The notes: generated by a model from the letters alone, not told the origin. Numbered from the stretch's first letter, positions 52,019 through 61,294 are shown. The stretch is 64,000 nt of DNA from Enterococcus_C asini_A (GCF_031928785.1 NZ_JARQAL010000003.1); one strand, 5' to 3'. A program made the numbers and translations.

Positions 52019-52729
52019 ATGAACGAACAGGTTTTATCAAAGCGCCTATCCTTAGTGGGACAAGAAGTCCCAGTAGGTGCTCGCTTAGCTGATATTGGCT
52101 CGGATCATGCTTATTTGCCAGTAGCGTTAATGTTGGCGGGTAAATTGGAATATGCTGTGGCGGGAGAAGTGGTAAAAGGCCCTTTTGAATCAGCCAAAAA
52201 TCAAGTAGCCAAAAATGGCTTAGACGAGAAAATCGTGGTGCGCTTAGCCGATGGACTGGCCGCAGTAAAAACCAGTGATCAGATTGATACGGTGACTATT
52301 GCCGGCATGGGCGGAACCTTGATAGCCAGTATTTTGGAAGCCGGTAAAGTAAACAAGCAGTTAACAGGCATGGAGCGCTTAGTCTTGCAGCCAAATGTGG
52401 GAGAACCTCAAGTCCGCCATTGGTTAATGGAAAATGGGTACCAAATTGAAAAAGAACATATTTTAGAAGAAAACGGGAAATTGTATGAAATTATTGTGGC
52501 AGAACCAGTGAAAAATGCTGACGGTGTCCGTTATAGTGAAGAAGAACTATTTTTCGGTCCCTTCTTGATGAAAACACAAAGTCCTGAATTCATCAAAAAA
52601 TGGCGCCATGAAGCTGAGCAAATCCGTCGAGTCTTGCTGCAATTGCAAAAAGCTTCTTCTCCTCAAGAAGAAAAAGTCAGCACGTTAACTGCGGAATTGG
52701 CCCGAATTGAGGCTATTTTAGGAAAATAA
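52019..52729 (+). CDS. trmK: tRNA (adenine(22)-N(1))-methyltransferase TrmK
   Basis: SAM-dependent m1A22 methyltransferase of tRNA. RLSLVGQEVPVGARLADIGSDHAYLPVALM contains the SAM loop, then VTIAGMGGTLIASIL and RLVLQPNVGEPQVRHWLMENGY, the family signature. 236 residues. Start ATG with AAAGGAG upstream. Co-transcribed with the NIF3 gene (22-base gap), matching Bacillus trmK-yqfO. Confidence 0.94.
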   Translation: MNEQVLSKRLSLVGQEVPVGARLADIGSDHAYLPVALMLAGKLEYAVAGEVVKGPFESAKNQVAKNGLDEKIVVRLADGLAAVKTSDQIDTVTIAGMGGTLIASILEAGKVNKQLTGMERLVLQPNVGEPQVRHWLMENGYQIEKEHILEENGKLYEIIVAEPVKNADGVRYSEEELFFGPFLMKTQSPEFIKKWRHEAEQIRRVLLQLQKASSPQEEKVSTLTAELARIEAILGK

Positions 52730-52751
52730 AACGAAAGGAGGAACCATAGCG

Positions 52752-53876
52752 ATGGCAATCAATGGCAGAGAATTTATTCGTCGTTTTGAAGAATACTGTC
52801 CTTTGTGGATGGCAGAAGAAGGAGATCCAGTGGGGTTGCACATTGGTACCTTGGATAAACCGATTCAGAAAATCATGATGACTTTAGATGTACGACCAGA
52901 AGTGGTGGAAGAAGCGAAGGCAAAAAATATTGACCTATTAATTGCCAAACACCCACCGATTTTTCGTCCGATTAAACGGTTGACCAGTGATGATCCCCAA
53001 AACCGGATGTATATGGAGTTAGTGAAAAATGATATTGCAGTTTATGCCGCTCATACGAATATGGACATTATTTGGGATGGATTAAATGATTGGTTTTGTG
53101 AGATGCTTGATGTGGAAGTTTCGGGTTATTTGACCCGCACCCATGTGGAGAAATTGAAAAAATTAGTCGTCTATGTTCCAAAAGATAATGCAGAAAAATT
53201 ACGTCAGGCATTAGGCGATGCAGGAGCTGGTCAGCAAGGAAACTATCACCATACTTCTTTTACTTCCCATGGAGAAGGACGCTTTACACCCACTGCTGAA
53301 GCACAGCCAGCTATTGGGAAGAGTGATCAAGCAGAAGTGGTAGAAGAATCCCGAGTGGAAGTTTTGTACCGAGAATTTCAAGAACAAGAAGTTTTAGCAG
53401 CTATGTTTGCAAATCATCCTTATGAAGAGCCAGCCTATGACTTGTTGTCATTGGATAATCATCCGGTGACATATGGTCTAGGCCGAGTGGGAAGCCTTTC
53501 TGAACCGCAGTTCTTAGATGATTTTGTAGAAAAGGTGAAAAAGGTCTTTGAATTAGAGGGCTTACGATTGGTGCAACCAGTAGGTGCTGAGAATCCATTA
53601 ATTCAAAAAATTGCCATTTGTGGGGGAAGTGGAGCTGGTTTTTATCCAGATGCGCTAGTAAAGGGCGCTGATGTCTACCTTACTGGCGATGTAAGCTACC
53701 ACACTGCCCACGATATGCAAGCGCATGGCTTGACGGTTATCGATCCAGGGCATAACATTGAACGTGTATGTATTCCCCGCTTTGTCGAAAAGATGAAAGC
53801 GTGGAAGAAAGAATTGAATTGGGATGTGGAGATTATCCCTTCCACAACGAATACCAATCCCTTTCAATATAAATAG
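52752..53876 (+). CDS. Nif3-like dinuclear metal center hexameric protein (YqfO type)
   Basis: NIF3/GTP cyclohydrolase I type 2 family. Metal ligands lie in two halves: GDPVGLHIG, AKHPPIF and YAAHTNMD in the N-terminal half, and GGSGAGFYPDALVKGADVYLTGDVSYHTAHD with DPGHNIE in the C-terminal half; between them is a PII-like inserted domain (about 135-245), characteristic of the long YqfO form. Biochemical function is not settled. 374 residues. Start ATG after AAAGGAGG. Linked to trmK and pepT. Confidence 0.92.
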   Translation: MAINGREFIRRFEEYCPLWMAEEGDPVGLHIGTLDKPIQKIMMTLDVRPEVVEEAKAKNIDLLIAKHPPIFRPIKRLTSDDPQNRMYMELVKNDIAVYAAHTNMDIIWDGLNDWFCEMLDVEVSGYLTRTHVEKLKKLVVYVPKDNAEKLRQALGDAGAGQQGNYHHTSFTSHGEGRFTPTAEAQPAIGKSDQAEVVEESRVEVLYREFQEQEVLAAMFANHPYEEPAYDLLSLDNHPVTYGLGRVGSLSEPQFLDDFVEKVKKVFELEGLRLVQPVGAENPLIQKIAICGGSGAGFYPDALVKGADVYLTGDVSYHTAHDMQAHGLTVIDPGHNIERVCIPRFVEKMKAWKKELNWDVEIIPSTTNTNPFQYK

Positions 53877-53887
53877 GAGGAATCATC

Positions 53888-55120
53888 ATGTATGAAAATT
53901 TATTACCCCGCTTTTTAAAGTATGTCAAAACAGAAACTCGCTCAGATGCAACTAGCTCTAGCACACCATCCACACCAACTCAAGTGGCTTTTGCCCACGA
54001 GTTGGAACAAGAAATGAAAGAGTTAGGCCTTGTGGATGTCATTTATAATGAAGAGAATGGCTTTGTTATGGGAACGTTGCCTAGTAATACTGACAAAGAC
54101 GTGCGCACCATTGGCTTTATTTCCCATATGGACACAGCGGATTTCAATGCAGAAAATGTAAACCCACAAATCATTGAAAACTACGATGGAGCTTCGACTA
54201 TTCAGTTGGACAAAGCAGGCAAGTATACATTAAATACAACAGACTTTCCGAATTTGAAAAACTATGCAGGTCAAACATTGATTACCACAGATGGTACGAC
54301 ATTACTGGGGGCGGATGATAAATCTGGGATTGCGGAAATCATGACAGCGATGGAAATCATGATTAAAAACCCAGAAATCAAACACGGTGAAATCAAAATT
54401 GCCTTTGGTCCCGATGAAGAAATTGGCACTGGGGCTGATAAATTTGATGTAGCTCAATTTGGTGCCGACTTTGCTTATACTATGGATGGTGGACCAGTAG
54501 GGGAATTACAATTTGAAACTTTCAATGCAGCCCAAGCAGAAATTACCATTGAAGGGAAAAATGTTCACCCAGGGACCGCTAAAAATACGATGATCAACGC
54601 GATTCAGTTAGCGATTGATTTTCAAAATGCTTTGCCACAAGATGAAGTTCCGGAAAAAACGGATGGTCGAGAAGGGTTCTATCACTTATTAGCCATTGAA
54701 GGAACACCAGATGAAGCAAAAATGACCTATATCATTCGAGATCACGATCGTCAAATTTTCGAAGAACGAAAAGCTAAAATCCAAGCTGTAGCAGCTCAAT
54801 TGAATGAATCATTTGAACAACCACGAGTAAAAGTAGACATGAGCGATCAATACTACAATATGAAAGAAGTTATTGAAAAAGACATGAGCATTGTGGAATT
54901 GGCGAAAAATGCCATGGTTTCGTTAGGGATTTCTCCAGCGATTGAACCTGTTCGGGGTGGCACAGACGGCTCGAAATTATCTTATATGGGCTTGCCTACA
55001 CCAAATATCTTTGCCGGTGGGGAAAATATGCACGGTCGCTTTGAATTTGTTTCTTTACAAGCGATGGAACAAGCCACTGATGTGATTGTGAAAATTGCAG
55101 AATTAAATGTAGTAGATTAA
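53888..55120 (+). CDS. pepT: Peptidase T (tripeptide aminopeptidase)
   Basis: M20B zinc peptidase that removes the N-terminal residue of tripeptides. Metal and catalytic residues: SHMDTADF, LGADDKSGIAE, GPDEEIGTGAD, DGGPVGEL and C-terminal GGENMHGRFEFV. 410 residues, full length. ATG after AGGAGG, 11 bases from the NIF3 stop, so it may share its transcript. Confidence 0.97.
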   Translation: MYENLLPRFLKYVKTETRSDATSSSTPSTPTQVAFAHELEQEMKELGLVDVIYNEENGFVMGTLPSNTDKDVRTIGFISHMDTADFNAENVNPQIIENYDGASTIQLDKAGKYTLNTTDFPNLKNYAGQTLITTDGTTLLGADDKSGIAEIMTAMEIMIKNPEIKHGEIKIAFGPDEEIGTGADKFDVAQFGADFAYTMDGGPVGELQFETFNAAQAEITIEGKNVHPGTAKNTMINAIQLAIDFQNALPQDEVPEKTDGREGFYHLLAIEGTPDEAKMTYIIRDHDRQIFEERKAKIQAVAAQLNESFEQPRVKVDMSDQYYNMKEVIEKDMSIVELAKNAMVSLGISPAIEPVRGGTDGSKLSYMGLPTPNIFAGGENMHGRFEFVSLQAMEQATDVIVKIAELNVVD

Positions 55121-55136
55121 TCTTTAGTTTGGTCTT

Positions 55137-55178
55137 ACGTCGCTGTCCTGATAGAGGACGGCGACGTTTTTTATTTTT
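55137..55178 (+). terminator. pepT terminator
   Basis: ACGTCGCTGTCCT and AGGACGGCGACGT form a long stem with a 5-base loop, then T5. Confidence 0.92.
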
Positions 55179-55396
55179 CCAAATCTAACCATGTTTGGCT
55201 TTACGAACTAGATCTTTTCAAAATTAAGGAAGAATCAATTCCTAATAAAGAATATCATGCGCCGATTTCTATTTAATTTTTGAGAATTGAAGAAAGTTGT
55301 TTCCTCTTTCTCATTAGAGATTCTTTTCCGTTGCAAAACAGGCGAGACTTATTTTTGACTTTTTTCGGGACTTTTATTGAAACTTTTTCTTAATGC
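55179..55396. other. Intergenic region without a visible gene
   Basis: Stops in all frames and no strong hairpin; I see nothing specific before the promoter at 55397. Confidence 0.5.
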
Positions 55397-55425
55397 TTTA
55401 CGGACTGTAGGCCTTAAGGTATCCT
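55397..55425 (+). promoter_or_regulatory. Promoter of the DUF1294 gene
   Basis: TTTACG and TATCCT separated by 17 bases, 25 bases before the start codon. Confidence 0.55.
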
Positions 55426-55449
55426 TAAAAGATGAATGGAGGAAACGCC

Positions 55450-55725
55450 ATGTTTGATTTTTTAAAGAATCATTTAATCCAGGTGTACCTTGTTTTGGCC
55501 AATGTCAGTTTGTTTGCACTAATGGGATTGGACAAGCTAAAAGCGAAGATGAATAGCTGGCGCATATCAGAAAAAACGTTGCTAATTCTAGGTCTAGCCG
55601 GTGGGGGAATTGGTGGCTTGTTAGGTCAGAGAATTTTTCATCATAAAACTCGAAAATATTATTTTACTCTATGTTTTTTGATTGGAATTGGGGTAGCTTT
55701 GTTTCTATTGTTTTATTTACGTTAG
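55450..55725 (+). CDS. DUF1294 family membrane protein
   Basis: Two to three membrane helices around the DUF1294 core: SLFALMGLDKLKAKMNSWRISEKTLLILGLAGGGIGGLLGQRIFHHKTRK, then a last helix. The Asp-Lys and Gly-Gly motifs are typical. Function unknown. The ATG at 55450 follows GGAGGAAA; an earlier ATG at 55432 lies upstream of that site. 91 residues. Confidence 0.85.
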   Translation: MFDFLKNHLIQVYLVLANVSLFALMGLDKLKAKMNSWRISEKTLLILGLAGGGIGGLLGQRIFHHKTRKYYFTLCFLIGIGVALFLLFYLR

Positions 55726-55764
55726 GAAAGTCAGGGCGATTGCTTTGATGGTGGGAGTATTGGG

Positions 55765-56811
55765 ATGAAAAAAAATTCAAAGCATAAGCTAATCTTGAAT
55801 ATTGGCCTAATTTTGGTGATTTTCGGGATTTTAATTTATTTATTGAAAAACAATTTGAAAGATATTATTTGGCAATTAATTGAAACGCCTCCTTTGATTT
55901 TATTAGGCGTCATTCTTTTAGGGACACTGTATATTGTGGTGGAAGGTGAAAATATTCGCTTAATGGCCACATCTTTTGTAAAGGAAATCACGGTTTTTGA
56001 CGGTGCCATGGCCATGTGCTATTCTGCTTTTTACCGCTTGATTACCTTTGGGGCAGGGACCATGATTTCTGAGGTGAATTTTTACCATAAAAAAGGCTTG
56101 CGAATCTCTCAAGGTGTGGGCGTTACGGCATTACACTTGGTGATGTACAAGGTGGCTCTTTTGACATGGGCTTTTATCAGTCTTTTGTTTCAGCTTTTCT
56201 TTTCTTCAACTGTCCCTCATTTAATTGGCTTGATTTTATACGGAATTGTGGCGACTCTAGGCGTTATTGTAGTGCTCCTAGCTTTAACCTTAAGCTTGCG
56301 AGTGCAAGTCTGGTTTGTGAAACTATCTCACCGTTTTTTGCGTTCACGAAAATTAAGAGATGGGGTGGACCGGATTAATTTGCAAGTCTATTCCTTACGG
56401 GAAGCAATGGATAGTATTTTAAAGGAACGGCCGCTGATTTTTCGCATTTACTTGGTGAATCTTTTTAAATTAGTCTTTTGGTTCACCATTCCTTATTTGG
56501 TTTTGGTGCAAAATCATCCAGAGCTCAATTTTTTCCAGTGTTTTGGCTTGATCTGTTTTTCTGTGATTTTGGCAGGCTCTATTCCTACTCCAGCCGGAAT
56601 TGGTTCCTTTGAATTTGTTTTTTTGTTATTATTCCGTCCTTTGATGGGAACCGTAGATGCGGTAAGTGCGATGTTGCTTTATCGTTTTGCCAGTTATATG
56701 TGGCCTTTTATCATTGGCTTCGTGTATTTTTTATTTGATAAACAGCAGACGATTCAGACCGAAATCAAAGAAATTAAATCGGAAAATAATGAATCAAGTG
56801 AGAAAGGTTGA
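55765..56811 (+). CDS. YbhN/UPF0104 family membrane protein (lysylphosphatidylglycerol synthase TM-like)
   Basis: About eight membrane helices with the flippase-domain pattern also found in MprF: FYRLITFGAGTMISEVNFYHKKGL, and near the end GSIPTPAGIGSFEFVFLLLFRPLMG. The C-terminal synthase domain of MprF is absent, so it is a stand-alone transporter-like unit, possibly for lipids. Start ATG with GGGAG upstream. 348 residues. Confidence 0.88.
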   Translation: MKKNSKHKLILNIGLILVIFGILIYLLKNNLKDIIWQLIETPPLILLGVILLGTLYIVVEGENIRLMATSFVKEITVFDGAMAMCYSAFYRLITFGAGTMISEVNFYHKKGLRISQGVGVTALHLVMYKVALLTWAFISLLFQLFFSSTVPHLIGLILYGIVATLGVIVVLLALTLSLRVQVWFVKLSHRFLRSRKLRDGVDRINLQVYSLREAMDSILKERPLIFRIYLVNLFKLVFWFTIPYLVLVQNHPELNFFQCFGLICFSVILAGSIPTPAGIGSFEFVFLLLFRPLMGTVDAVSAMLLYRFASYMWPFIIGFVYFLFDKQQTIQTEIKEIKSENNESSEKG

Positions 56812-56863
56812 TTGTGCCTTATTTCATTTTTCCTAAGTGAATAATTTCCATGGTATTGTGGGC

Positions 56864-56910
56864 AAAAAACGGAAACTTCTTGTGAAAGACCAAGGAATTT
56901 CCGTTTTTTT
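56864..56910 (+). terminator. Terminator before clpB
   Basis: AAACGGAAA and TTTCCGTTTTTTT pair around an interrupted loop containing CTTC/GAA. Confidence 0.75.
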
Positions 56911-56977
56911 GTTGCATTTTGCACAGAGAATGAATCGTTTCGTTCTGCTATTTTTTTGCAAAAAACAGATGCAAATG

Positions 56978-56994
56978 TTTGACCAATTTTGACT
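56978..56994 (+). promoter_or_regulatory. CtsR operator of clpB
   Basis: TTTGACCAATTTTGACT, on the other strand AGTCAAAATTGGTCAAA, matches the tandem CtsR heptad consensus RGTCAAANANRGTCAAA at both repeats. CtsR represses class III heat-shock genes. Confidence 0.9.
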
Positions 56995-57007
56995 AAAGGC
57001 GTAAAAT
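56979..57007 (+). promoter_or_regulatory. clpB promoter
   Basis: TTGACC (56979-56984) and TAAAAT (57002-57007) with a 17-base spacer; the CtsR operator covers the -35, so bound CtsR would block the polymerase. Confidence 0.8.
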
Positions 57008-57082
57008 AATCATTGGGGATAAAAAAGTTAATCATATAGCTATTTTCCCAGTGAATTTGTAAATAAAGGAGACGATGCGTCG

Positions 57083-59689
57083 ATGAATATTGAGAAAATG
57101 ACAACCACCTTACAAGAGGCGATTGCCGAAGCTCAGCAAATCGCAATTACCCGTCACCATCAGGAAATTGACATTCTACATCTTTGGAAAATTTTTATGC
57201 AGCCTAATCATTTTGGTCGTAATTTTTACCAAGATGCTGGCTTAGATGTGGAAGCCTTTGAACGCCAAATTGATCAAGGACTGGATGAGTATCCGGCAAT
57301 TGAAGGATCAAATGTAAACTATGGCCAGTCCATGAGTCAAAATCTGTATCACTTATTACAAGAAGCCGACACCATTCGCCAAGAATTTCAAGATGAATTT
57401 TTGTCAACGGAAGTGGTGATTCTGGCATTAATGAAATTGAAAAACTATTCTTTAACCAAGTACTTGTTTAAAAATGGTTTAAATGAAAAAGAAATCCGCA
57501 AAAATATCGTGGAGATGCGAGGAGGAGAGCGTGTGACCTCAAAAAATCAAGAGGAACAATACAAAGCCCTAGAAAAATATGGGGTCGATTTAGTGCAACA
57601 AGTTAAAAATGGCAAAATGGATCCGATTATCGGGCGAGATGAAGAAATTCGAGATGTCATTCGGATTTTATCCCGAAAAACCAAGAACAATCCGGTGTTA
57701 ATCGGCGAACCCGGTGTTGGGAAAACCGCCATTGTGGAAGGATTGGCCCAACGAATTGTGCGAAAAGATGTGCCAGAAAATCTCAAGGATAAGACAATTT
57801 TCTCTTTGGATATGGGCGCTTTAATTGCTGGTGCGAAATTTAGAGGGGAATTTGAAGAACGGCTAAAGGGCGTATTACAAGAAGTCAAAAAAGCCGATGG
57901 TCAAATTATTCTCTTTATTGATGAAATTCACAATATCGTCGGCGCCGGCAAAACAGAAGGTTCCATGGATGCGGGCAATTTATTAAAACCAATGCTCGCC
58001 CGGGGAGAACTTCATACAATCGGGGCTACTACTTTAGATGAATACCGGCAATATATGGAAAAAGACAAAGCCTTAGAACGGCGTTTCCAAAAAGTCTTGG
58101 TGAAAGAACCAACTGTGGAAGATACGATTTCCATTTTGCGGGGCTTAAAAGAGCGCTTTGAAATTCACCATGGCGTTAATATTCACGACAATGCCTTGGT
58201 AGCGGCAGCGACTTTATCGGATCGTTACATTACCGATCGTTTCTTGCCGGATAAAGCCATTGACTTAATCGATGAAGCTTCAGCCACGATTCGCGTAGAG
58301 ATGAACTCCATGCCTACCGAGTTAGACCAGGTGACTCGTCGTTTGATGCAGTTGGAAATTGAGGAAGCTGCTTTGAAAAAAGAAAGTGACGATGCTTCGA
58401 AAAAACGTTTGGCTAGTTTACAAGAAGAATTGGCGGATCTTCGAGAAGAAGCCAATGCATTGAAGATGCAGTGGGAAACAGAAAAAGAAGAAGTCAACAG
58501 TTTATCTACGAAACGGGCGGAAATCGACAAAGCGCGTCATGAACTAGAAGATGCCGAAAACAACTACGATTTGGAACGGGCCGCGGTTTTACGTCATGGT
58601 ACGATTCCCCAATTGGAAAAAGAATTGAAAGAGTTGGAAGCAAAAGCGAAAAACGACGATTTGAAAATGGTGCAAGAGTCTGTCACGGAAAATGAAATTG
58701 CTCAAGTCGTAGGACGCTTGACGGGAATTCCAGTCACCAAATTGGTAGAAGGTGAACGAGAAAAATTAATGCAATTAAATACTACCCTTCACCAACGGGT
58801 TATCGGCCAAGATGAAGCGGTGGATGCGGTCAGTGACGCGGTGATTCGGGCGCGAGCTGGCTTACAAGATCCCAATCGACCACTAGGTTCTTTCTTATTC
58901 TTAGGTCCGACTGGTGTAGGGAAAACCGAATTGGCCAAAGCATTGGCAGAAAATCTCTTTGACTCAGAAGACCATATGGTGCGTATTGACATGAGTGAGT
59001 ATATGGAGAAACATTCCGTCAGCCGTCTCGTTGGAGCACCTCCTGGCTATGTGGGCTATGAAGAAGGAGGTCAGCTGACCGAAGCGGTTCGCCGAAATCC
59101 ATATACGATTATTCTATTAGATGAAATCGAAAAAGCTCATCCCGATGTCTTTAATATCTTGTTGCAAGTCTTAGACGATGGACGTTTAACGGATTCCAAA
59201 GGCCGGGTGGTTGACTTTAAGAATACAGTTTTGATTATGACTTCTAATATTGGTTCCCAACTGTTGTTAGAAGGTGTGACCGCAGATGGCAAGATTCCGG
59301 AAGCAGTAGCAGAACAAGTGATGACTTTACTTCGAGGAAACTTCAAACCGGAATTCTTAAATCGGATTGATGATACGATTCTCTTTACTCCATTGTCTTT
59401 AGAAGATGTAAAGGGCATTGTGCAAAAGATTATTTTACAATTGTCCAAGCGTTTGGAAGACCAAGAAATCTATTTGGCAATTGATGAAGATGCTCAAACT
59501 TGGATTGCGGAACAAGCCTATGAACCAGCCTATGGTGCACGACCATTGCGCCGTTTCATCACTAGAGAAGTAGAAACCCCACTGGCAAAAGAAATCATTG
59601 CCGGACGGGTGATGCCAAAAACCAAAGTCACGATTACGTTATTAGATAATCAATTGGTTTTCCAAAATGAAGCATTACCAGAAGAGTAA
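57083..59689 (+). CDS. clpB: ATP-dependent disaggregase ClpB
   Basis: Hsp100 disaggregase. N-domain (1-150), first AAA+ module with Walker A GEPGVGKTAIVEG and FIDEIHNIVGAG, the long coiled-coil M-domain (about 405-525) that distinguishes ClpB from ClpC/E, second AAA+ with GPTGVGKTELAKALAE and LLDEIEKAHPDVFN. 868 residues. ATG with AAAGGAG ten bases upstream; an ATG-CGT-CGA-TGA mini-ORF overlaps the start. An internal GTG at codon 151 has its own Shine-Dalgarno. Controlled by CtsR. Confidence 0.97.
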   Translation: MNIEKMTTTLQEAIAEAQQIAITRHHQEIDILHLWKIFMQPNHFGRNFYQDAGLDVEAFERQIDQGLDEYPAIEGSNVNYGQSMSQNLYHLLQEADTIRQEFQDEFLSTEVVILALMKLKNYSLTKYLFKNGLNEKEIRKNIVEMRGGERVTSKNQEEQYKALEKYGVDLVQQVKNGKMDPIIGRDEEIRDVIRILSRKTKNNPVLIGEPGVGKTAIVEGLAQRIVRKDVPENLKDKTIFSLDMGALIAGAKFRGEFEERLKGVLQEVKKADGQIILFIDEIHNIVGAGKTEGSMDAGNLLKPMLARGELHTIGATTLDEYRQYMEKDKALERRFQKVLVKEPTVEDTISILRGLKERFEIHHGVNIHDNALVAAATLSDRYITDRFLPDKAIDLIDEASATIRVEMNSMPTELDQVTRRLMQLEIEEAALKKESDDASKKRLASLQEELADLREEANALKMQWETEKEEVNSLSTKRAEIDKARHELEDAENNYDLERAAVLRHGTIPQLEKELKELEAKAKNDDLKMVQESVTENEIAQVVGRLTGIPVTKLVEGEREKLMQLNTTLHQRVIGQDEAVDAVSDAVIRARAGLQDPNRPLGSFLFLGPTGVGKTELAKALAENLFDSEDHMVRIDMSEYMEKHSVSRLVGAPPGYVGYEEGGQLTEAVRRNPYTIILLDEIEKAHPDVFNILLQVLDDGRLTDSKGRVVDFKNTVLIMTSNIGSQLLLEGVTADGKIPEAVAEQVMTLLRGNFKPEFLNRIDDTILFTPLSLEDVKGIVQKIILQLSKRLEDQEIYLAIDEDAQTWIAEQAYEPAYGARPLRRFITREVETPLAKEIIAGRVMPKTKVTITLLDNQLVFQNEALPEE

Positions 59690-59771
59690 CAGATGGTAAA
59701 GCCCTAGCTTTGCTGGAGTTTTGAAATGATTAATGCACCAAAGTGAACGGCAGCTTTAAAAAATACAGACA

Positions 59772-59819
59772 AAAAGATGCGAATCTTGCCTATCAACAGG
59801 CGATTCGCATCTTTTATTT
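59772..59819. terminator. Bidirectional terminator between clpB and the SDR gene
   Basis: AAAAGATGCGAATC and GATTCGCATCTTTT pair perfectly, with an inner GCCT/AGGC stem. A's and T's flank both sides, serving the two convergent genes. Confidence 0.9.
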
Positions 59820-59874
59820 GTCTATTCTTTGGCAAAATTGATTTCAAAAATCCTAAAATAGGTGATAAAGATTG

Positions 59875-60606
59875 CTAGCCATCTTGACGAGTGGCAGCGA
59901 GAGCCAGTTCTCGGATGTTGACTTCTTGAGGCATGTCGTAAATAAATTTAACGCTTGTGGCAACATAATGTGGATCTAACGTAATGCCGCCCATACTATT
60001 TTTCCATGCCTGATAATCCGTTAAAGCATTTTGATCTGTAACATGCGTCAAGAGCTCGGTTTCCGCAGCACCAGGAGCTACTAAAGAGATGCGCACATTT
60101 TTGTCAGATACCTCTTGGCGCACGGTTTCGCTGAGACCGTGGACGCCGAACTTGCTGGCCACATAAGCAGCGTGGTTAATGAAAGCTTTTTTACCGGCGA
60201 TAGAAGACATATTGATAATCGTTCCGTGCTTTCTTTTTATCATTTGGTCTAAAACAATTTGCATGCCATTTAAGACTCCCATGATATTGGTATTTAACAT
60301 TTGTTGCCATTCATTAGGTTCTTGGTTTTGCACATTTCCTAATAACATGATGCCAGCGTTATTGACCAAAAGATCGACCGGGCCGTAGATTGCTTCGGCT
60401 TTGCGAATGGCTTTTTCGAATTGTTGGTAGTCTGTTACATCCACTGATTCAATCATAACATCTTGGAAGTTCAGAGGAAGTTGGGCGATTTTTTCTGTAC
60501 GCCGACCTAATAGCAATAATGGATACCCCTCTTGATTAAAGAGTTTTGCAATTTCGGCACCAAAACCGGAGCTAGCTCCTGTGATGACGACTAAAGGTTT
60601 TTGCAT
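59875..60606 (-). CDS. Short-chain dehydrogenase/reductase (SDR) family oxidoreductase
   Basis: Classical SDR: cofactor loop TGASSGFGAEIAKLF near the N-terminus, NNAGIM, catalytic serine in NMSSIAGKK and YVASKFG (Tyr-x-x-x-Lys). NAD(P)H-dependent; substrate unknown. The ATG at 60606 is seven bases after AGGA; an upstream ATG at 60612 is too close to it. 243 residues. Divergent from a MerR regulator and preceded by a MerR-type promoter, so likely induced by the signal that regulator senses. Confidence 0.92.
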   Translation of the reverse strand: MQKPLVVITGASSGFGAEIAKLFNQEGYPLLLLGRRTEKIAQLPLNFQDVMIESVDVTDYQQFEKAIRKAEAIYGPVDLLVNNAGIMLLGNVQNQEPNEWQQMLNTNIMGVLNGMQIVLDQMIKRKHGTIINMSSIAGKKAFINHAAYVASKFGVHGLSETVRQEVSDKNVRISLVAPGAAETELLTHVTDQNALTDYQAWKNSMGGITLDPHYVATSVKFIYDMPQEVNIRELALAATRQDG

Positions 60607-60640
60607 GTTCATTTCCTACTTTCTTTGCTAAGATAGGCTA

Positions 60641-60671
60641 AGTCTACAACATGGAGTTTACTCCAAGTCAA
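60641..60671 (-). promoter_or_regulatory. MerR-type promoter with 19-bp spacer for the SDR gene
   Basis: On the - strand TTGACT (60671-60666) and TAGACT (60646-60641) are separated by 19 bases. The spacer contains the dyad GGAGT-NN-ACTCC (60653-60664), extended to ACATGGAGTTTACTCCAAGT on the + strand. The over-long spacer with central dyad is the hallmark of promoters activated by MerR-family proteins. Confidence 0.8.
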
Positions 60672-60687
60672 GGAGGAAGTTTAAGTA

Positions 60688-61146
60688 ATGGAAAAATATC
60701 GCATTGGCGAAATTGCAGAAAAAATGGGTGTTACCACAGATACATTGCGTTACTATGATAAGGAAGGGCTATTGCCGTTTGTACAACGAAATGCTGCCGG
60801 CCGCCGATATTTTACAGAGGATGATTTAGGCTATTTAGAAGTCATTAATTGTATGAAAAAATCAGCCATACCTGTAAAAGAAATCGGCCAATTTATTGAA
60901 TGGTGCATGACCGGTGATAGCACTTTAAAAAATCGGCTGGATTTTTTGACAGAACACGAGCAGGGGGTAGAAGCACAGATTCAAGAATTAGCCGAGCAAT
61001 TGGCATTCTTGCGATGGAAAAAATGGTATTACGCTCGTGCTCTAGTAGCGAAAACTGAACAAGTAAATCAAATTCCCGGAACGACACAAGTTAAGCCTGC
61101 TTTGTATCAGGAATATCAGAAAACCTTGATAAAGCAAGAAAAGTAG
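60688..61146 (+). CDS. MerR family transcriptional regulator
   Basis: Winged-helix N-terminus YRIGEIAEKMGVTTDTLRYYDKEGLL, wing RNAAGRRYFTEDDLGYL, then a long dimerisation helix (about 80-115). Cys55 (EVINCMKKSAI) sits near the cysteine used by AdhR/NmlR-type members to sense aldehydes or thiol stress; a second Cys is at ~73. ATG after AGGAGG. 152 residues. It is divergent from the SDR gene and very probably binds the dyad between them. Confidence 0.92.
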   Translation: MEKYRIGEIAEKMGVTTDTLRYYDKEGLLPFVQRNAAGRRYFTEDDLGYLEVINCMKKSAIPVKEIGQFIEWCMTGDSTLKNRLDFLTEHEQGVEAQIQELAEQLAFLRWKKWYYARALVAKTEQVNQIPGTTQVKPALYQEYQKTLIKQEK

Positions 61147-61285
61147 TATGAATTAGATTAGGCTTCGAAGTAGGAGGAGTTTGTTAGTTTAGAAGAAGCG
61201 GGCTGTGAATTAGTTCATCTCAGGACTTATTACTGAGCATAGTCGAAGCAAATTAGTTTATTCTCTGGTCACCTTGTGTTATTTT

Positions 61286-61294
61286 TGATAGCAT
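61286..61294 (+). promoter_or_regulatory. Possible extended -10 promoter of the FabZ-like gene
   Basis: TGATAGCAT is an extended -10 candidate 37 bases before the start; -35 (TGGTCA at 61266) is weak. Confidence 0.45.

Noticed and set aside
57075..57086. Mini-ORF ATG-CGT-CGA-TGA overlapping the clpB start
   Set aside because: Its ATG is only two bases after the Shine-Dalgarno, whereas the clpB ATG is at a better distance; most likely incidental.
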